Assembly (NCBI GenBank): GCA_013400155.1
Contig: VXBM01001087.1
Location: 124,001 to 188,000 of the forward strand
DNA length: 64,000 bases
Direction of reading: 5' to 3'
From: Helopsaltes ochotensis
Taxonomy: Eukaryota; Chordata; Aves; Passeriformes; Locustellidae
Positions within the stretch are counted from its first letter, which is position 1. Every line of letters begins with the position of its first letter. Of this stretch, positions 51,310 to 63,200 are shown piece after piece. Under the pieces are notes generated by a model. It was not told the origin of the DNA, made no database searches, and was given only the letters and a program-made list of their open reading frames with translations. Made by a program: the position numbers and the translations under genes.

Positions 51310-51471
51310 TTTTTCACTTCTTTCTATCCTCTCCATTTTCTTCCCCCTCCTTTTTTGTCTTCTTTTCCCCCTTCTTTTTCCCTACTTTATCCTCCTTTAT
51401 TCCATTTTCCTTTTTTAATCCTGTTTGTTCCCCTCCCTTTACTCCTTCTTTTTTTAGTTTTCTTTGATGCC
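51310..51471 (+). other. Long polypyrimidine tract ending in strong 3' splice-site pattern
   Basis: About 150 bases, overwhelmingly C and T, run without any AG dinucleotide until TTCTTTTTTTAG at about 51457. Potential branch adenines sit in TTTAATC and TTTACTC. The open stretch after it (to the stop near 51549) is about 30 codons and unrecognised. It is either a real acceptor of an unseen transcript or a simple-sequence tract. It also has triplex-forming (mirror-type) composition. Confidence 0.5.
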
Positions 51472-51549
51472 ACATCATCAGCAACCTTTTCTGACACAGC
51501 AGTCCTTTTGACATCATATGAAGATTCCCATATTGAAAGCCAAAAATGA

Positions 51550-54465
51550 CTCGTTGTTTTCTTCTTCCAAGCGGAGAACTTTCCTTTGTGGGCAGAGCAT
51601 GTCCAATGTGTCATGCAATTGCCTAAAACAAAAAAGAGGTAGAGAGAGACGAGAAAGGGTAGGTTCCTCCAAAGACAAAAACAAACAAACAAAAGAAACC
51701 AACCAAAGACCAGAAGTTATTCCAGAGTCATAACCTTAGGGTGAGCTCTAGTTGGAGCTGGGAACTCAGCCATGACACTGAAGTTGTCTGAAGCTGCTGC
51801 TGGCTTCAGGAATTCATACAGGTTGGTGCTAGGTTAGTGCAAGGCCTTGTAGTTGGTGTTAATTTCACTCTCATGACCCCCTGATTCAAAAGAACCCAAT
51901 CCACATTTGGCTAAAGTGATGATAATAGTATCTTGGAAATGGGGAAAAATGTTTCTTTTTGTTGTCTCTTCTGTTGCTAATTTTTAAGCTTTAGCAAATA
52001 TAGTACTTGTCTGGAGAAAGAGGCGAAATAGTCAATGGTCAAGATCCTGAGAAAAAATTATAATTTTCTCTCAGTCACGTACAGCTTTAGAAGATGGAAG
52101 ATTTAATGGGAAAAAAAAGCTGAAAGAGAGATTATCATCCACATTTCTGTATCAACATATATCCATTCCAGAGAACCATTGTGAACGATATTTACCAAGA
52201 AGCTAATTTTAATTTCAGTAAAACACTGATCTTGGCTTAAGTCTACTTTTAGACTTCTGTTGTTTTTTGCTTGCTTATAACCTGTCTCACAGGATAAAAT
52301 GAGAAATTTTTTAATGTTTTTGTGAGCCCTGCTAGTCCGTTGAGAAAAGCCTTATAACAGCCATTACCTCATGGAGTGGTAGAGAAAAGATGCCTTTAAA
52401 AATGTTGAATGAGAAAAGGAGAAAGAGAATATATCTGGACATGGTGAGAATTGAATTAAGGAATCTAAAATGAATCACAGACATGGAGAATTATGGAAGA
52501 TGGATTGAGTTCAGTGGATTTGGTAAAGCTTATTACTGCCACTCATGCAGAGGTCATACTACTTTAAACACAGAATCTCAAAAAATGTGGTTTTAGAATT
52601 CTTCTTCTACTTTAGGTGAGAAATAAATCAGACCCCTCAAACGTCATCTTTCCAGGGAAACACCAATATTTTTTACAAATACCTTATTTATTGAAAATGA
52701 GCACAGATAAAAATGTAACAGGAAAGGCTGGCTGGAGGCAAACAAAGACTTGTTATAACAGCAAGAGATGTATGGGACATTTCTTGGTTAAATGTTGGTA
52801 GGATTCTCAGACTAAGAGCTCTCTGATGTATCCCAACATAGCATGAGTATAATATTAGCAATTACCTTACTCACATCATACTTTTGGAGTAGAACCAGCC
52901 ATACACTTATTTAGGCAATCTTGTTAACATAACCTTAATCCCCAATAAATATGAGGGCATTCAATACGTTCCCAGGGCCAAAGGCATCAGAGAGAAGTAG
53001 GGCACACCATAAAAAATTTCGCAATAACTTAGGAAGGGATACTGAATTTTGAAATTAAATTATTCTGTAAATGAAAATTACTCTTACAAGTAATAGATGG
53101 GTTAATAGCCAAGATTACATAATAGCCGCTTTTTATAGCTCTTATGCAGAGTTTCTCGCACAAACCTATGCAGCCTGTCCAGCATTCCTCATTATTTCCC
53201 AGAAGGCAACAGGGAGCCCTGGTTATTTATTGGCTCAAGTTATTCATCACCTCAGTTGTACATGGCTAGGTTCCCCTTGGGTGCCTATATAGGATTCAAG
53301 CATGGCCCTAAGGTACCTGGTTAAGGAATTAATTATTATTTCTTCCGTAATTCTTGAATGCCCAGATTATGAGGATTGGTAGTATCTCACATGTTGAGTC
53401 TAAAGACAAGAGAAATTTGAAATTGCTGTCTGAAAGTTTAAAACTTAAAATAAAAATTTTAATACAAAAGAGAAAAATTTGGTTTTTGCCAAAATGGTGA
53501 TATTTACAGGGAAAGTATTCTTTGTTCTGTTTTGGTGTATTGCTTTGAAAACATAATCTATCATTGCATTTTCAATCATTTGATAGAGTCTCTCCAAAGT
53601 TTTATCTGGGTTTTGTGACAGTGAAAATTTTAAGTCATCATTTAAAATTTCTTTACCAAAGCAGATTTACAGTCACTGTGGGCAAAATAAAAATGACCTT
53701 TTGCTACTTTTGTTCTGTAGACCACTTAAGTTATTCTAATAGGGTAAAAAGAATGGAGGACAATAAAGTTTGCTTTGCCTATTTCCTGTGTCTTTTTTTT
53801 TCTGAAAGCACAGGAAGCTATTTGACAAGAGAAAGAAAAATTAAAATTAACAAACAAAACCAAACAAAAAAACCAAAACGCTGCAGGTATCTATTCTACA
53901 AAAATCTCCAAAAATTGAAATGAACTTAAGTGCAGAACATAAAGTTTATATAACCAAAGTCAAGAAAAGTCAAGAAATCCACAAAGTTTTCAAAAATTAC
54001 CAATCATAAATACGCCATTCCTAATCCTGTTTCCTCGTTAAATGTGGAGCTTAATAGATTATTGATTTTGCTGTAAAACCTAGACCATAAAATATACAAG
54101 ATATGCGCAGAGGTAGCATCAAGGTTGCCCTTGTAGCATTAACTTTTATGTTTCCTGACTCTCTGGATTTTAACTACAGTCCGAAATATTGCAGTTTTGT
54201 ACTAACAGTTCATGTAGCTCTTACTAAAATAAATTGCACCTTACCTTTAGCATTTACCAACAGACTAGAAAAGTAAGACAATGGTCTTTTCATTCCAAAT
54301 TTGTTGTGACAGTCATGACAAACATATGGATAAAAACAGTCTTACAAGCAGGATACTTATCTGTTTTACTAGTTCAGAAAGGTCTGATTGATGTGAAAGA
54401 CCAAGGTCTCTCTAAAGCTAATTTAGCCATTTCCATACAGTTTACGCTTGTGTTAGCTGTATCCT
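51550..54465. other. Unique AT-rich sequence, no gene seen
   Basis: The 119-codon plus-strand frame (53564-53923) is low in complexity at its end (Lys/Asn/Gln-rich) and has no domain. No transposon recognised. Confidence 0.55.
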
Positions 54466-54469
54466 GCAA

Positions 54470-54493
54470 GGGGACTCCCAGGGGGATTTCCCC
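54470..54493. promoter_or_regulatory. Paired NF-kB-like sites
   Basis: GGGGACTCCC (54470-54479) and GGGGATTTCCCC (54482-54493) both fit the kB consensus GGGRNNYYCC. They lie about one helical turn apart, inside otherwise AT-rich DNA. Function is inferred from sequence only. Confidence 0.4.
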
Positions 54494-57400
54494 TGACCTT
54501 CCTTCTAAAAGGTAACATATAAGAGATTCCTAAAGGAACCATCATCTAACAAGACTAATGATAGCTTCCATGCCTATTATCATTCAGTGAGAGTGAAAGA
54601 GACTTTAAAAATGCAGTACCACATTCCTCCCTTGATGTTTCTCATGATCTATGAAGGTATTAGATGGCAGATAAATTAATCATTAAAAACTTACAGTTAA
54701 GTCTTTACAAATAATAACCAGGTGTACTTTGATTATTTTTTATCTCGTTATATATATTTATATATTTCTGTCACTAAGCACAAGTGAAAAAGGACAATTT
54801 GTTTATTAATGAGTAATGGATGGATACAGTTCAGAGAAAGACCTATATTCTTCAGCTTCACAGTGCATTAGAAAGTTAGGAGGCTTATGAAAAATCATCC
54901 ATTCTTCATTTCTGAAGTAGCTCATGGTTTGTCATTAAACTATGCTTTCATGCTATTTTAGGGAGTGTGAGCCATTGTGCTGACTGTTTATTAGTGCATA
55001 CTACCTACCACTTGATTTATTTTTTCCTGATCAGTATTACTTTGCGTAAAAGTTTCTTCATTACAGTTACTACACAGAATATTTTGGGAACTAATTTTTT
55101 ATTGAAACAGTCTTCCCTAGCTTAGCTTTTTTTTTTAGTATAAAAGAGATGATCTACTTTTACTTTTAAACTGTTGTCACCATAATATAATTATTGGCAT
55201 ATTTTTCCCCCAATATCCAATGTATTTTCTTATAAAAAATAAAAGCACTTTCAGAGCAGTGATGACTTGTTGAATTTCACTATTGTCATAAAGTTCTATT
55301 TATTTTCTTCAAGGTTTGCATTCAGTCAGTCCCATGGGGACCGTGTGCCTGCCTTTCTCCAGTGACCATGTTGCTTTCTAGAGATTTAAGGCTTTTACTT
55401 TCAAACAGGAAATGATTGACCTGTATGATTGGAGCTTGCTTCCTGATGTGAACTAGTTCAGCTATATTTCTAGATCTCTAGGTAAACATGCATTTGCACT
55501 GAATATGGGTAATTCTTGCTGTTTCTCCACTGCAATATAAAAAATACAGATGCATTCAACAGAGTAAATGTATTTTTGAATGCTGAAAATGTATTCTGAA
55601 AATGTTTGAATTTTATTTGATTTCATAAGCCAGTATGTTTGTATTTTTCAATATGATGCCTTAATATCTGCCTAGTTTTATTTTACTAAAAGTCTTGATT
55701 GTTATCATGGATATTTGGAAAAATTGCGCCAGAACCTAGACTGTTCATTTATCAATGGCACAAGATCTCTCAGTTATAAAATTTCCTGGTATATAATAGT
55801 AGTAATCATAGAAGTATTTGTGACCTCCTGGACATTTCTATGCCTGCCACAAATTTAACAACATTTATGACAATCCCTGCTAAGCAATAAGATGGACTGG
55901 CAGTAAAAGTGGTATAACACAGCTTATTTGGAAGTGGTTGCTCAGCATGGAAGTCAGGAAGTGAAGTGAGCTCATGTGGAAAATGTCTTTTACCACAAAA
56001 CTAATTTTACCCCTTATCCACTGACCTGAAACATACAGGAACATGCTTAATATGTAAGGAGCTGTAATGTGCATGGCATGCTGGAGAATATTCAGGAAGA
56101 AAAGGTACACTTTCTTGATCTCCTTCATCCATAGCCAGACAGCATGGCAAATGCTCTGCTGAGCATCTGTCAGCCAAAAGACACTGTGTGCTTGGTGCTG
56201 GTTCCTGTGGCTGTGCCAAAGCTCTCCTCTGCTTTCCTTAAAACTCTGCAGAACAGCACTGTCCTACTGGCTCTGGCAGAGACAGTGCTAAATGCACACC
56301 TACGCCCCAGGTATCTCCATCTGTGTTGTTAAATGACATCTAATAATAACTGCCCTTTCAGACGGCTGCAAAACTCAAATAGAAAAGAAAATGGAGAGAT
56401 CAAATGATGATTAGTGAATCAATTAATAATTAATTTAAATAACTGTAGCTTCCCCCCCACCCCCGTTATTTGAACAAGAACTTCATTTTCACTTCTTTGG
56501 CAAGACTATTCATTATTTCCAGGCATAATCCATAACCTGTTGAATAAACAGAATTAATATACCTGACACCTGAAATCCAAGAAGATTTTCTTTTAGTGAT
56601 GGAAATTTAAAGTGATGAGCAAACTTAAAAGGATTGAGTTCTGATCTGTGTGCTCATTAACATAACTTTAGGTTTTGCTTTTCTGGTTTGTTTGAAATAT
56701 TTTGCTGTTTATTTCGAGGGTTCACATCTTCCACCCCACAGTAGGTTTCTAGTGCCAGTAGGAGATTCTCAATGTTACAGTAGCACAACAAAGAGCTTGC
56801 AAAAAAAAACCAAACAAAAACAACAAACCAAAAAAAACCCCTTAAAGTTATTTTCTGGAGGATATTCCTGGCATGACACCTAATTTCTTACTATATTCAC
56901 AGGAAACATGAGAAATTAATGAAAAACATTGGAATGCCCTTTAGTTGGCAAGTCTCAAGGAGTCAATGGAGAAAGATTCTGCTCCAAGTGGCATGAGCTG
57001 TGTAACGGAGAACATATCTGAAAGTTAACTACAATGATACGATTTAAGTGAGTTCTCATGTTAGGTGTAGGCTTTATAAGAATTCTAAGACTCTACCAGA
57101 ATAGTCATGTAAATACTTGAAAATGTTTTTGCATGACATATTATGAACCATTTGCCCACCTCTGTCACTGGCACTTGATCAAGGAAAAGGAGATGTGAAA
57201 TACCTTGACAGAAGAGCTGTCCTTAAGACTACACTTAGTGGAAGAGATGAGACTCCAACAATTGTTATGCTGCTTCACAGACATTCCTCTCCTTTCTTCT
57301 AATCCATTCATTTAGACAATAAGCTGAAGTGCCTTTTGTGGCAGTGAAAATGTGTGATACACAAGATGAATATTTACACATACATCAGGGGGTTTAATGT

Positions 57401-59490
57401 ACCTGCATGACATGCCCTTCCTAAGGGTGAGATGGCTTGTCAAATATTGGTCAGTAAAAGGAAAAAAATATAATATGTCTTTCATATTGTTGAAAAGAAA
57501 TACTGAAAACTAGGAGTTGTATATATCTAAACCAAAAAAAGTCCTTACCTAGAAAATCTGTGAGACAACAACATTAAAGACAAAATTACACCTAGAATTT
57601 TGAGAGTCCCTACAATAAAGTAATATCAAAAAAATATAATATTAGTCAAAATGGAAAACATAAATGATATATATGTTTTGTTTTCTCTTTTGGAGTCTTC
57701 CAAAGCAGTAAACCATCTTCATCCTATACCTCTCTAGACACTTGCCTGATTAGGAGCTTGACCTAAGGGTACCATCAAGTACAGATCAGATCTCAGGCAA
57801 TCTGAATTGTTTTTAAAGATGCCTTTCCCTCTCTCTAGTAGGAAATAGCCCTAAAAATAGAAGCCTTAATTTTAGCATTTATTCCCAAAAAGGAAATGGA
57901 ATAAATAGAAAAGAACACTTATAGAGTATCAATCTCTTAATCTCCTTCAAACTGGATTCAGGTGCAATGGTCAGCTGTAGGATGCCTTGCTCCTTATTTG
58001 GAGAGATGAAAGAAAAACTTTGGCTGATTTTCCTTCATAGGGAAGGATGAAGTGCAGTTCTAAACATCTCACAGATTATTACCAAAGTTATTACACACTG
58101 TCTATTCAAGCTGGATACAGCAGTAAGGAGGCTCAAGAGGCAGTCATGCAGTGGTAAGAAAGGTAAGAAGAGAGAGAAGAAATTCAGCATATTTTAATGC
58201 TGAATGTTTTTCTCTAAACACAAGGAGTTTGATGTTGAAGATAGCACTGCATATTGAACATTTTTCCTCTTATCTTGCAAGTATTCTGTGCATTGATTAA
58301 TTAGTTTTTGGTAACCATGCTGCCCTTTCTAACACTTCTCATTTGGTTTCCTAAGTACCCTTTTGAAGACTTATGTTCACTATAAACACAGAAATTAATA
58401 ATAACCTATAGTGTTAATAACTAATAAAAGCTCTAGCATAACATTTATAAAAGACACATGGGAATTTAAGAGTGTAGTATGGAGGAGATGTGGAATTGTG
58501 AGTGTGGAACTGATAGAGATACAGAGCACTGTCATAGGAAAAGAATGTTATATGAACAAAGGGCAGTGAGGAAATGATAGAAAAGCACATCAGAGAACCA
58601 TTCTCTTGCACTGTGGCCTGGCTGTTTCTCAGCATAATAAAAAGAAGAGATACGAGGATAATAAAAATTCATGCTAGACACATCTCTAAAGTGGGACTGG
58701 CTGAAGAATAAAAAACCTCACTTTCCTCCTAAGTCTTAAACTTGCCAGAGTGCATTCACCTCCAGTATCAAGGTACAAAGATACCACTGGTCCCTAGCTA
58801 ATTTCAGGTGTACAGGCAGCTCTGTAGAAGAGCAATGTGTGCATGGAGAAAAAACTTTAGGGCCATTCTGAGGAACACTTTTTTCTCCTCTGTTCATTTC
58901 ACAAATGTCTGTATTGTCACAAAATACTGTGAACAGTGTGGGAAGAGATTATTTTGGGATGTCTACAAACTGTATGTTTCAGAACTTGTTCATATCATTC
59001 TTAGCATCGACAAAGTGTTTAGATCAGATGATTGTGCCTTGAGTTCTTCACTTTATAATAAAGTCTAACTTCATGTGCCTGTTAATGAAGCACTGTGCTT
59101 TAACTTCAACATTAAAAAAAACCATGGAATGACAAGCATTCAAATTGCTATTAATAGTAAATAAGAATTTTTTCCCATACTTTATATTTGACTTCTTCTC
59201 TGTCATTTGTCATATTCTGAAGTTTACAATGAAAAATGAAATTTGCTTACAATGAAAAATATGAATGGAGAGAAGCTAGCTTTCACAATGTCCCTTTTGA
59301 AGAACTCAATCACTTGTGTGTAAACACAGGCGTATGGAAATTTTTCTTGGGCATTCTCTCCAGCAGACAACCTAGGTCTCAGCCATGCCTTGACCCATAC
59401 CTTCTGCCTATTGTTTCATTTCAAGGAATGCAGCAAATGTATAGGGATAGCAAGAAAATTATAATGGAGATTTATAAAGGGACTGAACAC
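54494..59490. other. Long AT-rich unique stretch, no gene seen
   Basis: No supportable exon or transposon. Minor features are a C-run at about 56452-56465 and an A-rich patch at 56801-56838. An isolated minus-strand donor (TAG|GTAAGG) is near 57545. Confidence 0.55.
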
Positions 59491-59497
59491 TTACAAA

Positions 59498-59649
59498 CTA
59501 CTTAATCACATCCTTACTGGAACCAGCCCTGCCAGCTCTGAATAGGTAGATTTCTGTCGTTCTAGTAATTAAAGCCAAAACCAATGCTCCAATCAGAAGA
59601 GCAGCTATTGCAATGAGGACTGTAAATTTACATAAGCTGCCTTGAATCT
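59498..59649 (-). CDS. Candidate last exon: transmembrane helix and short tail
   Basis: The minus-strand frame from an acceptor-like site (pyrimidine-rich TTTTATTCTATTCTGCTACTCTTG, then ACGAAG|ATTCAAGG at about 59649) encodes about 49 residues to a TAG at 59498-59500. It has a short lead (IQGSLCKF), a strongly hydrophobic segment of ~20 residues (TVLIAIAALLIGALVLALIT) and a tail with basic and acidic residues ending SSKDVIK. Helix plus short polar tail is the layout of the C-terminus of a single-pass (type I or tail-anchored) membrane protein. An upstream candidate exon at 59824-59951 has an ideal donor in matching phase 0. I do not recognise the protein. No minus-strand AATAAA is evident within 400 bases downstream, which weakens the case. 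It may be a real terminal exon, a pseudogene exon or chance. Confidence 0.3.
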
Positions 59650-59823
59650 TCGTATCAAGAGTAGCAGAATAGAATAAAACAGACATGCAATCGGATGCAC
59701 ATGCACACACTTTATTGGAGTTATGAAGATTTTATTCAAGGTAAATTTTTTAAGGATACAAGTCAGAAAACTCAGAGGATATGCTTTTCTGTTCTGAATT
59801 ACATACCACTGATACGAACTTAC

Positions 59824-59951
59824 CTGGTGCAGAGTTGAAGAGATCTTAAGGGTCTTCAGGGACTTTAAATAATATATTTCTAAAGGAATTAGGTGTCTGA
59901 ATACTGTTGAGATTCTAGCTGAAATGCTTCCAACTGTTTTGTAGGATCTTA
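59824..59951 (-). CDS. Candidate internal exon upstream of the transmembrane exon
   Basis: On the minus strand a pyrimidine-rich acceptor (TTCTCCCCTCTTCAAG or the following TTCAACAG) precedes about 43 open codons reading from VRSYKTVGSISARISTV to ISSTLHQ. They end at a perfect donor, ACCAG|GTAAGT (59818-59823). The frame stays open and its donor phase (0) agrees with the acceptor of the transmembrane exon about 175 bases further on. The segment is rich in Ser, Thr, Leu and basic residues and has no motif I recognise. The short intron and the absence of recognisable upstream exons are points against it. Confidence 0.22.
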
Positions 59952-60072
59952 CTGTTGAACTTGAAGAGGGGAGAATTACCAAGAAAATAACTTAAAAGTA
60001 TATATTCTAACAATAGTTGTTTGTATGGTTTCACTGAGGAGCTGGATGCATTCACATAAAAGAGGTCCTCAT

Positions 60073-60231
60073 TCCTTCCTTCCTTCCTTCCTTCCTTCCT
60101 TCCTTCCTTCCTTCCTTCCTTCCTTCCTTCCTTCCTTCCTTNCCTTCCTTCCTTCCTTCCTTCCTTCCTTCCTTCCTTCCTTCCTTCCTTCCTTCCTTCC
60201 TTCCTTCCTTCCTTCCTTCCTTCCTTCCTTC
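60073..60231. repeat. (CCTT)n microsatellite, ~160 bp
   Basis: About 40 CCTT units with one N (60142), where the phase slips, probably a join between two reads. The Leu-Pro-Ser-Phe frame on the plus strand and the Gly-Arg-Lys-Glu frame on the minus strand are artefacts. Confidence 0.97.
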
Positions 60232-60239
60232 TGTCCTTC

Positions 60240-63200
60240 ATCATCTTTCCATTGAGCTACGCGTAGTTTACAGGAGACAAATCCTATTCACATTGAAGTC
60301 AGTGGCAGAAAAATGTATTTTGATTCTAGAGAAATAAGAAGTTGATTTGGAAATACCTGTAGGAATTTAATTATTAAAAATTATTTAGAAATCCTTTACT
60401 CAAAAATCATTCACGGCACCTCACTATCTGGAAGACTTGAGGTGATTAACGTAGTCATTAATCTAGAAATACTAGACAAAAGTTAAAAGTCTCAAAGTAA
60501 ATGATTCTGTACAGACTGGTAACTCAGGAACATTTCCAGCTTTAGAAGAAATGTTTCTCCTTGCCCTTGGTGTAAATACAGCAGTTTTGAAAACAACAAC
60601 AAATATTTTCAAAACCAAGAATTGGTGCTGAATTCCTGTGTAGCCAACACAAAACTTGTTAATGTCTAAAGTGGCCATGATTTTTATAGAATAATATGCA
60701 CCAAACATGCAGTAGACCTCAAAGTATAACCATTCGGGCACATGAAAACAGACACAGTCAAATGTCATGAGTTCGTCAGAAAAAAAAAATTGGTTAAAGA
60801 GGATTTTGAGTCGAAGTTAACAGAATTGTCTGTAAACACCTTAACACCTTAAATTAGGTGAAAGAAGACATTAAGTTCTGTTACTGAATACACAGTGTAA
60901 AAACAGGGACTAGTAACCTACAGCATCTCCTCCAGTGATGCCGTCCTGTGTCATTTGATGCACAGGCTGGGAACTGATTGCACTGAAACAGACGTGCCTC
61001 TGCATGTGAGAGAGAAGTGGGACAACTAAGAGCAGTGGAGACACAGCTACAAACACAGCGCACTGAATGCTAAGCACTCCCTTGAAAGGAGCCTCTAATT
61101 GCAAATATGAAAACTCCTTTCTGTTGCTTGATTCTTGCTGTCTTGACAAAATAGTTTTGGGTTCCTTTGGAAATTAACAGGAAGACTTCTGAGACACTGT
61201 TGATGCATTTTTTCCTCCCAATATACAGCCCACAGGGTCCTGAGTATTAATGCTTAGCTGAAACTATTTAAACTAGTTAATATTTACATTTTTTGATGAT
61301 AATATATCCAAACCAGATTCTTATTTACATATATTAGATGTCTCCCCCAATGTGCAATTAAACATTTCTCCCTTAAAATATATATTTTTAATCTTTCTAT
61401 TGCTCTTCTTTATATGTCAATACACCACTGATAGGATGCTTTGATATTTCTAGTGCATAATTCAGGATGAAAAAGGATATTAGCCCACATATCTTAAGAC
61501 AACATGTTTTTGTCACATTTAGAACAGTAGATAGCGGTGGTGTCACAGCATGTGTTAACAATTAGCAGATGATTCATTTTAGTAGCAGCTTCGCTGTAAA
61601 GGCTTCAACATTTTTCAGCACAAGGACTATGTCCTTTGAATAATCTGCTTATTTTACTGTCCAAATCAATGCTTGCCCATTCTTTGAATTTCATGTTTAC
61701 ATTCAGAATCCTTTTGACTGCAGGTTTGGGAACTACCAAATGCTTCTCCATCTGGGAAGGTCATTTTAATCCCCAAGATGGACTTGCTGACATGAAAACA
61801 ACATGTTTGGAATTGCTGCCAAATCTGGGCTGGTCCTTTGCAAATGGCACTTCAGGCACAGGGCATGGGAAATAGACTTTTATTACCCACAAGTCTTATT
61901 TATAGAAATGAAAATAATTAGTAAAGCATATTATTCACTTGTTTTGTCTATTTATTAGTGTTATTTTCCTCTTGTTTTTCACAACGTAACTTTACACTGT
62001 GAAGCAGGATGCTTGAGTAGCTGCCTGCCATTGGAGCCACCGACATTAAGTTACAAATGGAGAGGCTGAGCCCAGCCCCTACTGAAGGGAGTGATATATG
62101 GGCTCATATCTGACAACAACAGAAAATAAAAACAGGGCTGTATAACCACACAGAGCAGGAGGTTGCCTTGGGCAGCAAAATATAATGGGCTGCAAAATGT
62201 TAAGAGACTGTTTACGCACTGGCAGCCTATTGTGCTGCCCCAACACAAGTCATTTCATCCAGATAAAATTGCACTGAAGTATGTAACCATATTTACATGT
62301 AGCTTTAGGGAGTAGGTGAGGTGTCCTATAGCAGCATGCTCTGCTTTTCTTATAGCAGTTTATTGTCTCTACAGCTTTACCTAGGAGGCAACAGTTTCAA
62401 AATTGTCTTGGATAGAGGTATCCACATATTTTTTCCAGCTGGGGAGTATGCTGGGGTTTTGCTGCAAACCGGAAGACCACATATAGACTGTTTAGGGTGG
62501 AGCAAATTACAGCTGCTCCCAACTAATATGAGAATTCATGTTTTAAAGCCACAGCTCCCACCTCAGTTTGATCCAAGCAACTCTGCTAGAATCAATACAG
62601 CATATGGAATGCCGGGATCTTGTCAGAATGGTCTTATGCACCATTCATCCCTTGACTGTAGCCAGCACTCATGGCTAGGACAGCCGTAGAATGCAGAGAA
62701 TAGCCAGTTGACAGAGCTGCTGATATGAATATACAGTGTTAAGTCTGAGATCAAATAATTTGTTGAAGCTCACCATGTAGAAGGAACTGCTGTTAGAACG
62801 AGAACTGTCCTAATCTAAAGTATCAATAAAGTTGTGTCTATTTTATTTGAAGATAGTCATCCCCATCTTCAATGTCTATACACCTTTGTAATCTATATAT
62901 ATGCATCAATATTCCCATCAATTTATCTCATAAAGGATTTGGGCATTGCAGTCAATTCTTAATTTATGGAGCTTATGGCCCAAAATTGCCTATAGCTTCT
63001 TAGTTCACATTTTTCATTTTGGAGTTAAAAAATACATGAAAATCTGCAGCAATTTGATTAACAGGCCCAGGGCAAGATTTCAACTTTTTTTCTCCTTTTT
63101 TGTTTAGTCATACTTTTTCCTGTAGAAAATCTTTAATTTGAAGTTAGTTGAGCTTTCATGTTCAGATATGCTTTATCTCACAGGGTGAAAAGGTGAAAGG

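Noticed and set aside
53564..53923. 119-codon plus-strand open frame
   Set aside because: Ends in low-complexity Lys/Asn/Gln sequence from an A-rich tract; no domain.
11280..57550. Isolated consensus splice donors (for example near 11280, 12688, 24149, 34057 and 57545 on the minus strand)
   Set aside because: Single donor matches occur by chance every few kilobases and none had a matching acceptor with an open frame.
59915..60255. Gly-Arg-Lys-Glu and Leu-Pro-Ser-Phe repeat frames
   Set aside because: They are translations of the (CCTT)n microsatellite. The non-repeat end of the minus-strand frame overlaps the candidate exon in another frame.
62321..62689. 122-codon plus-strand open frame
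   Set aside because: No recognisable domain or paired splice sites. Kept only as a mention.
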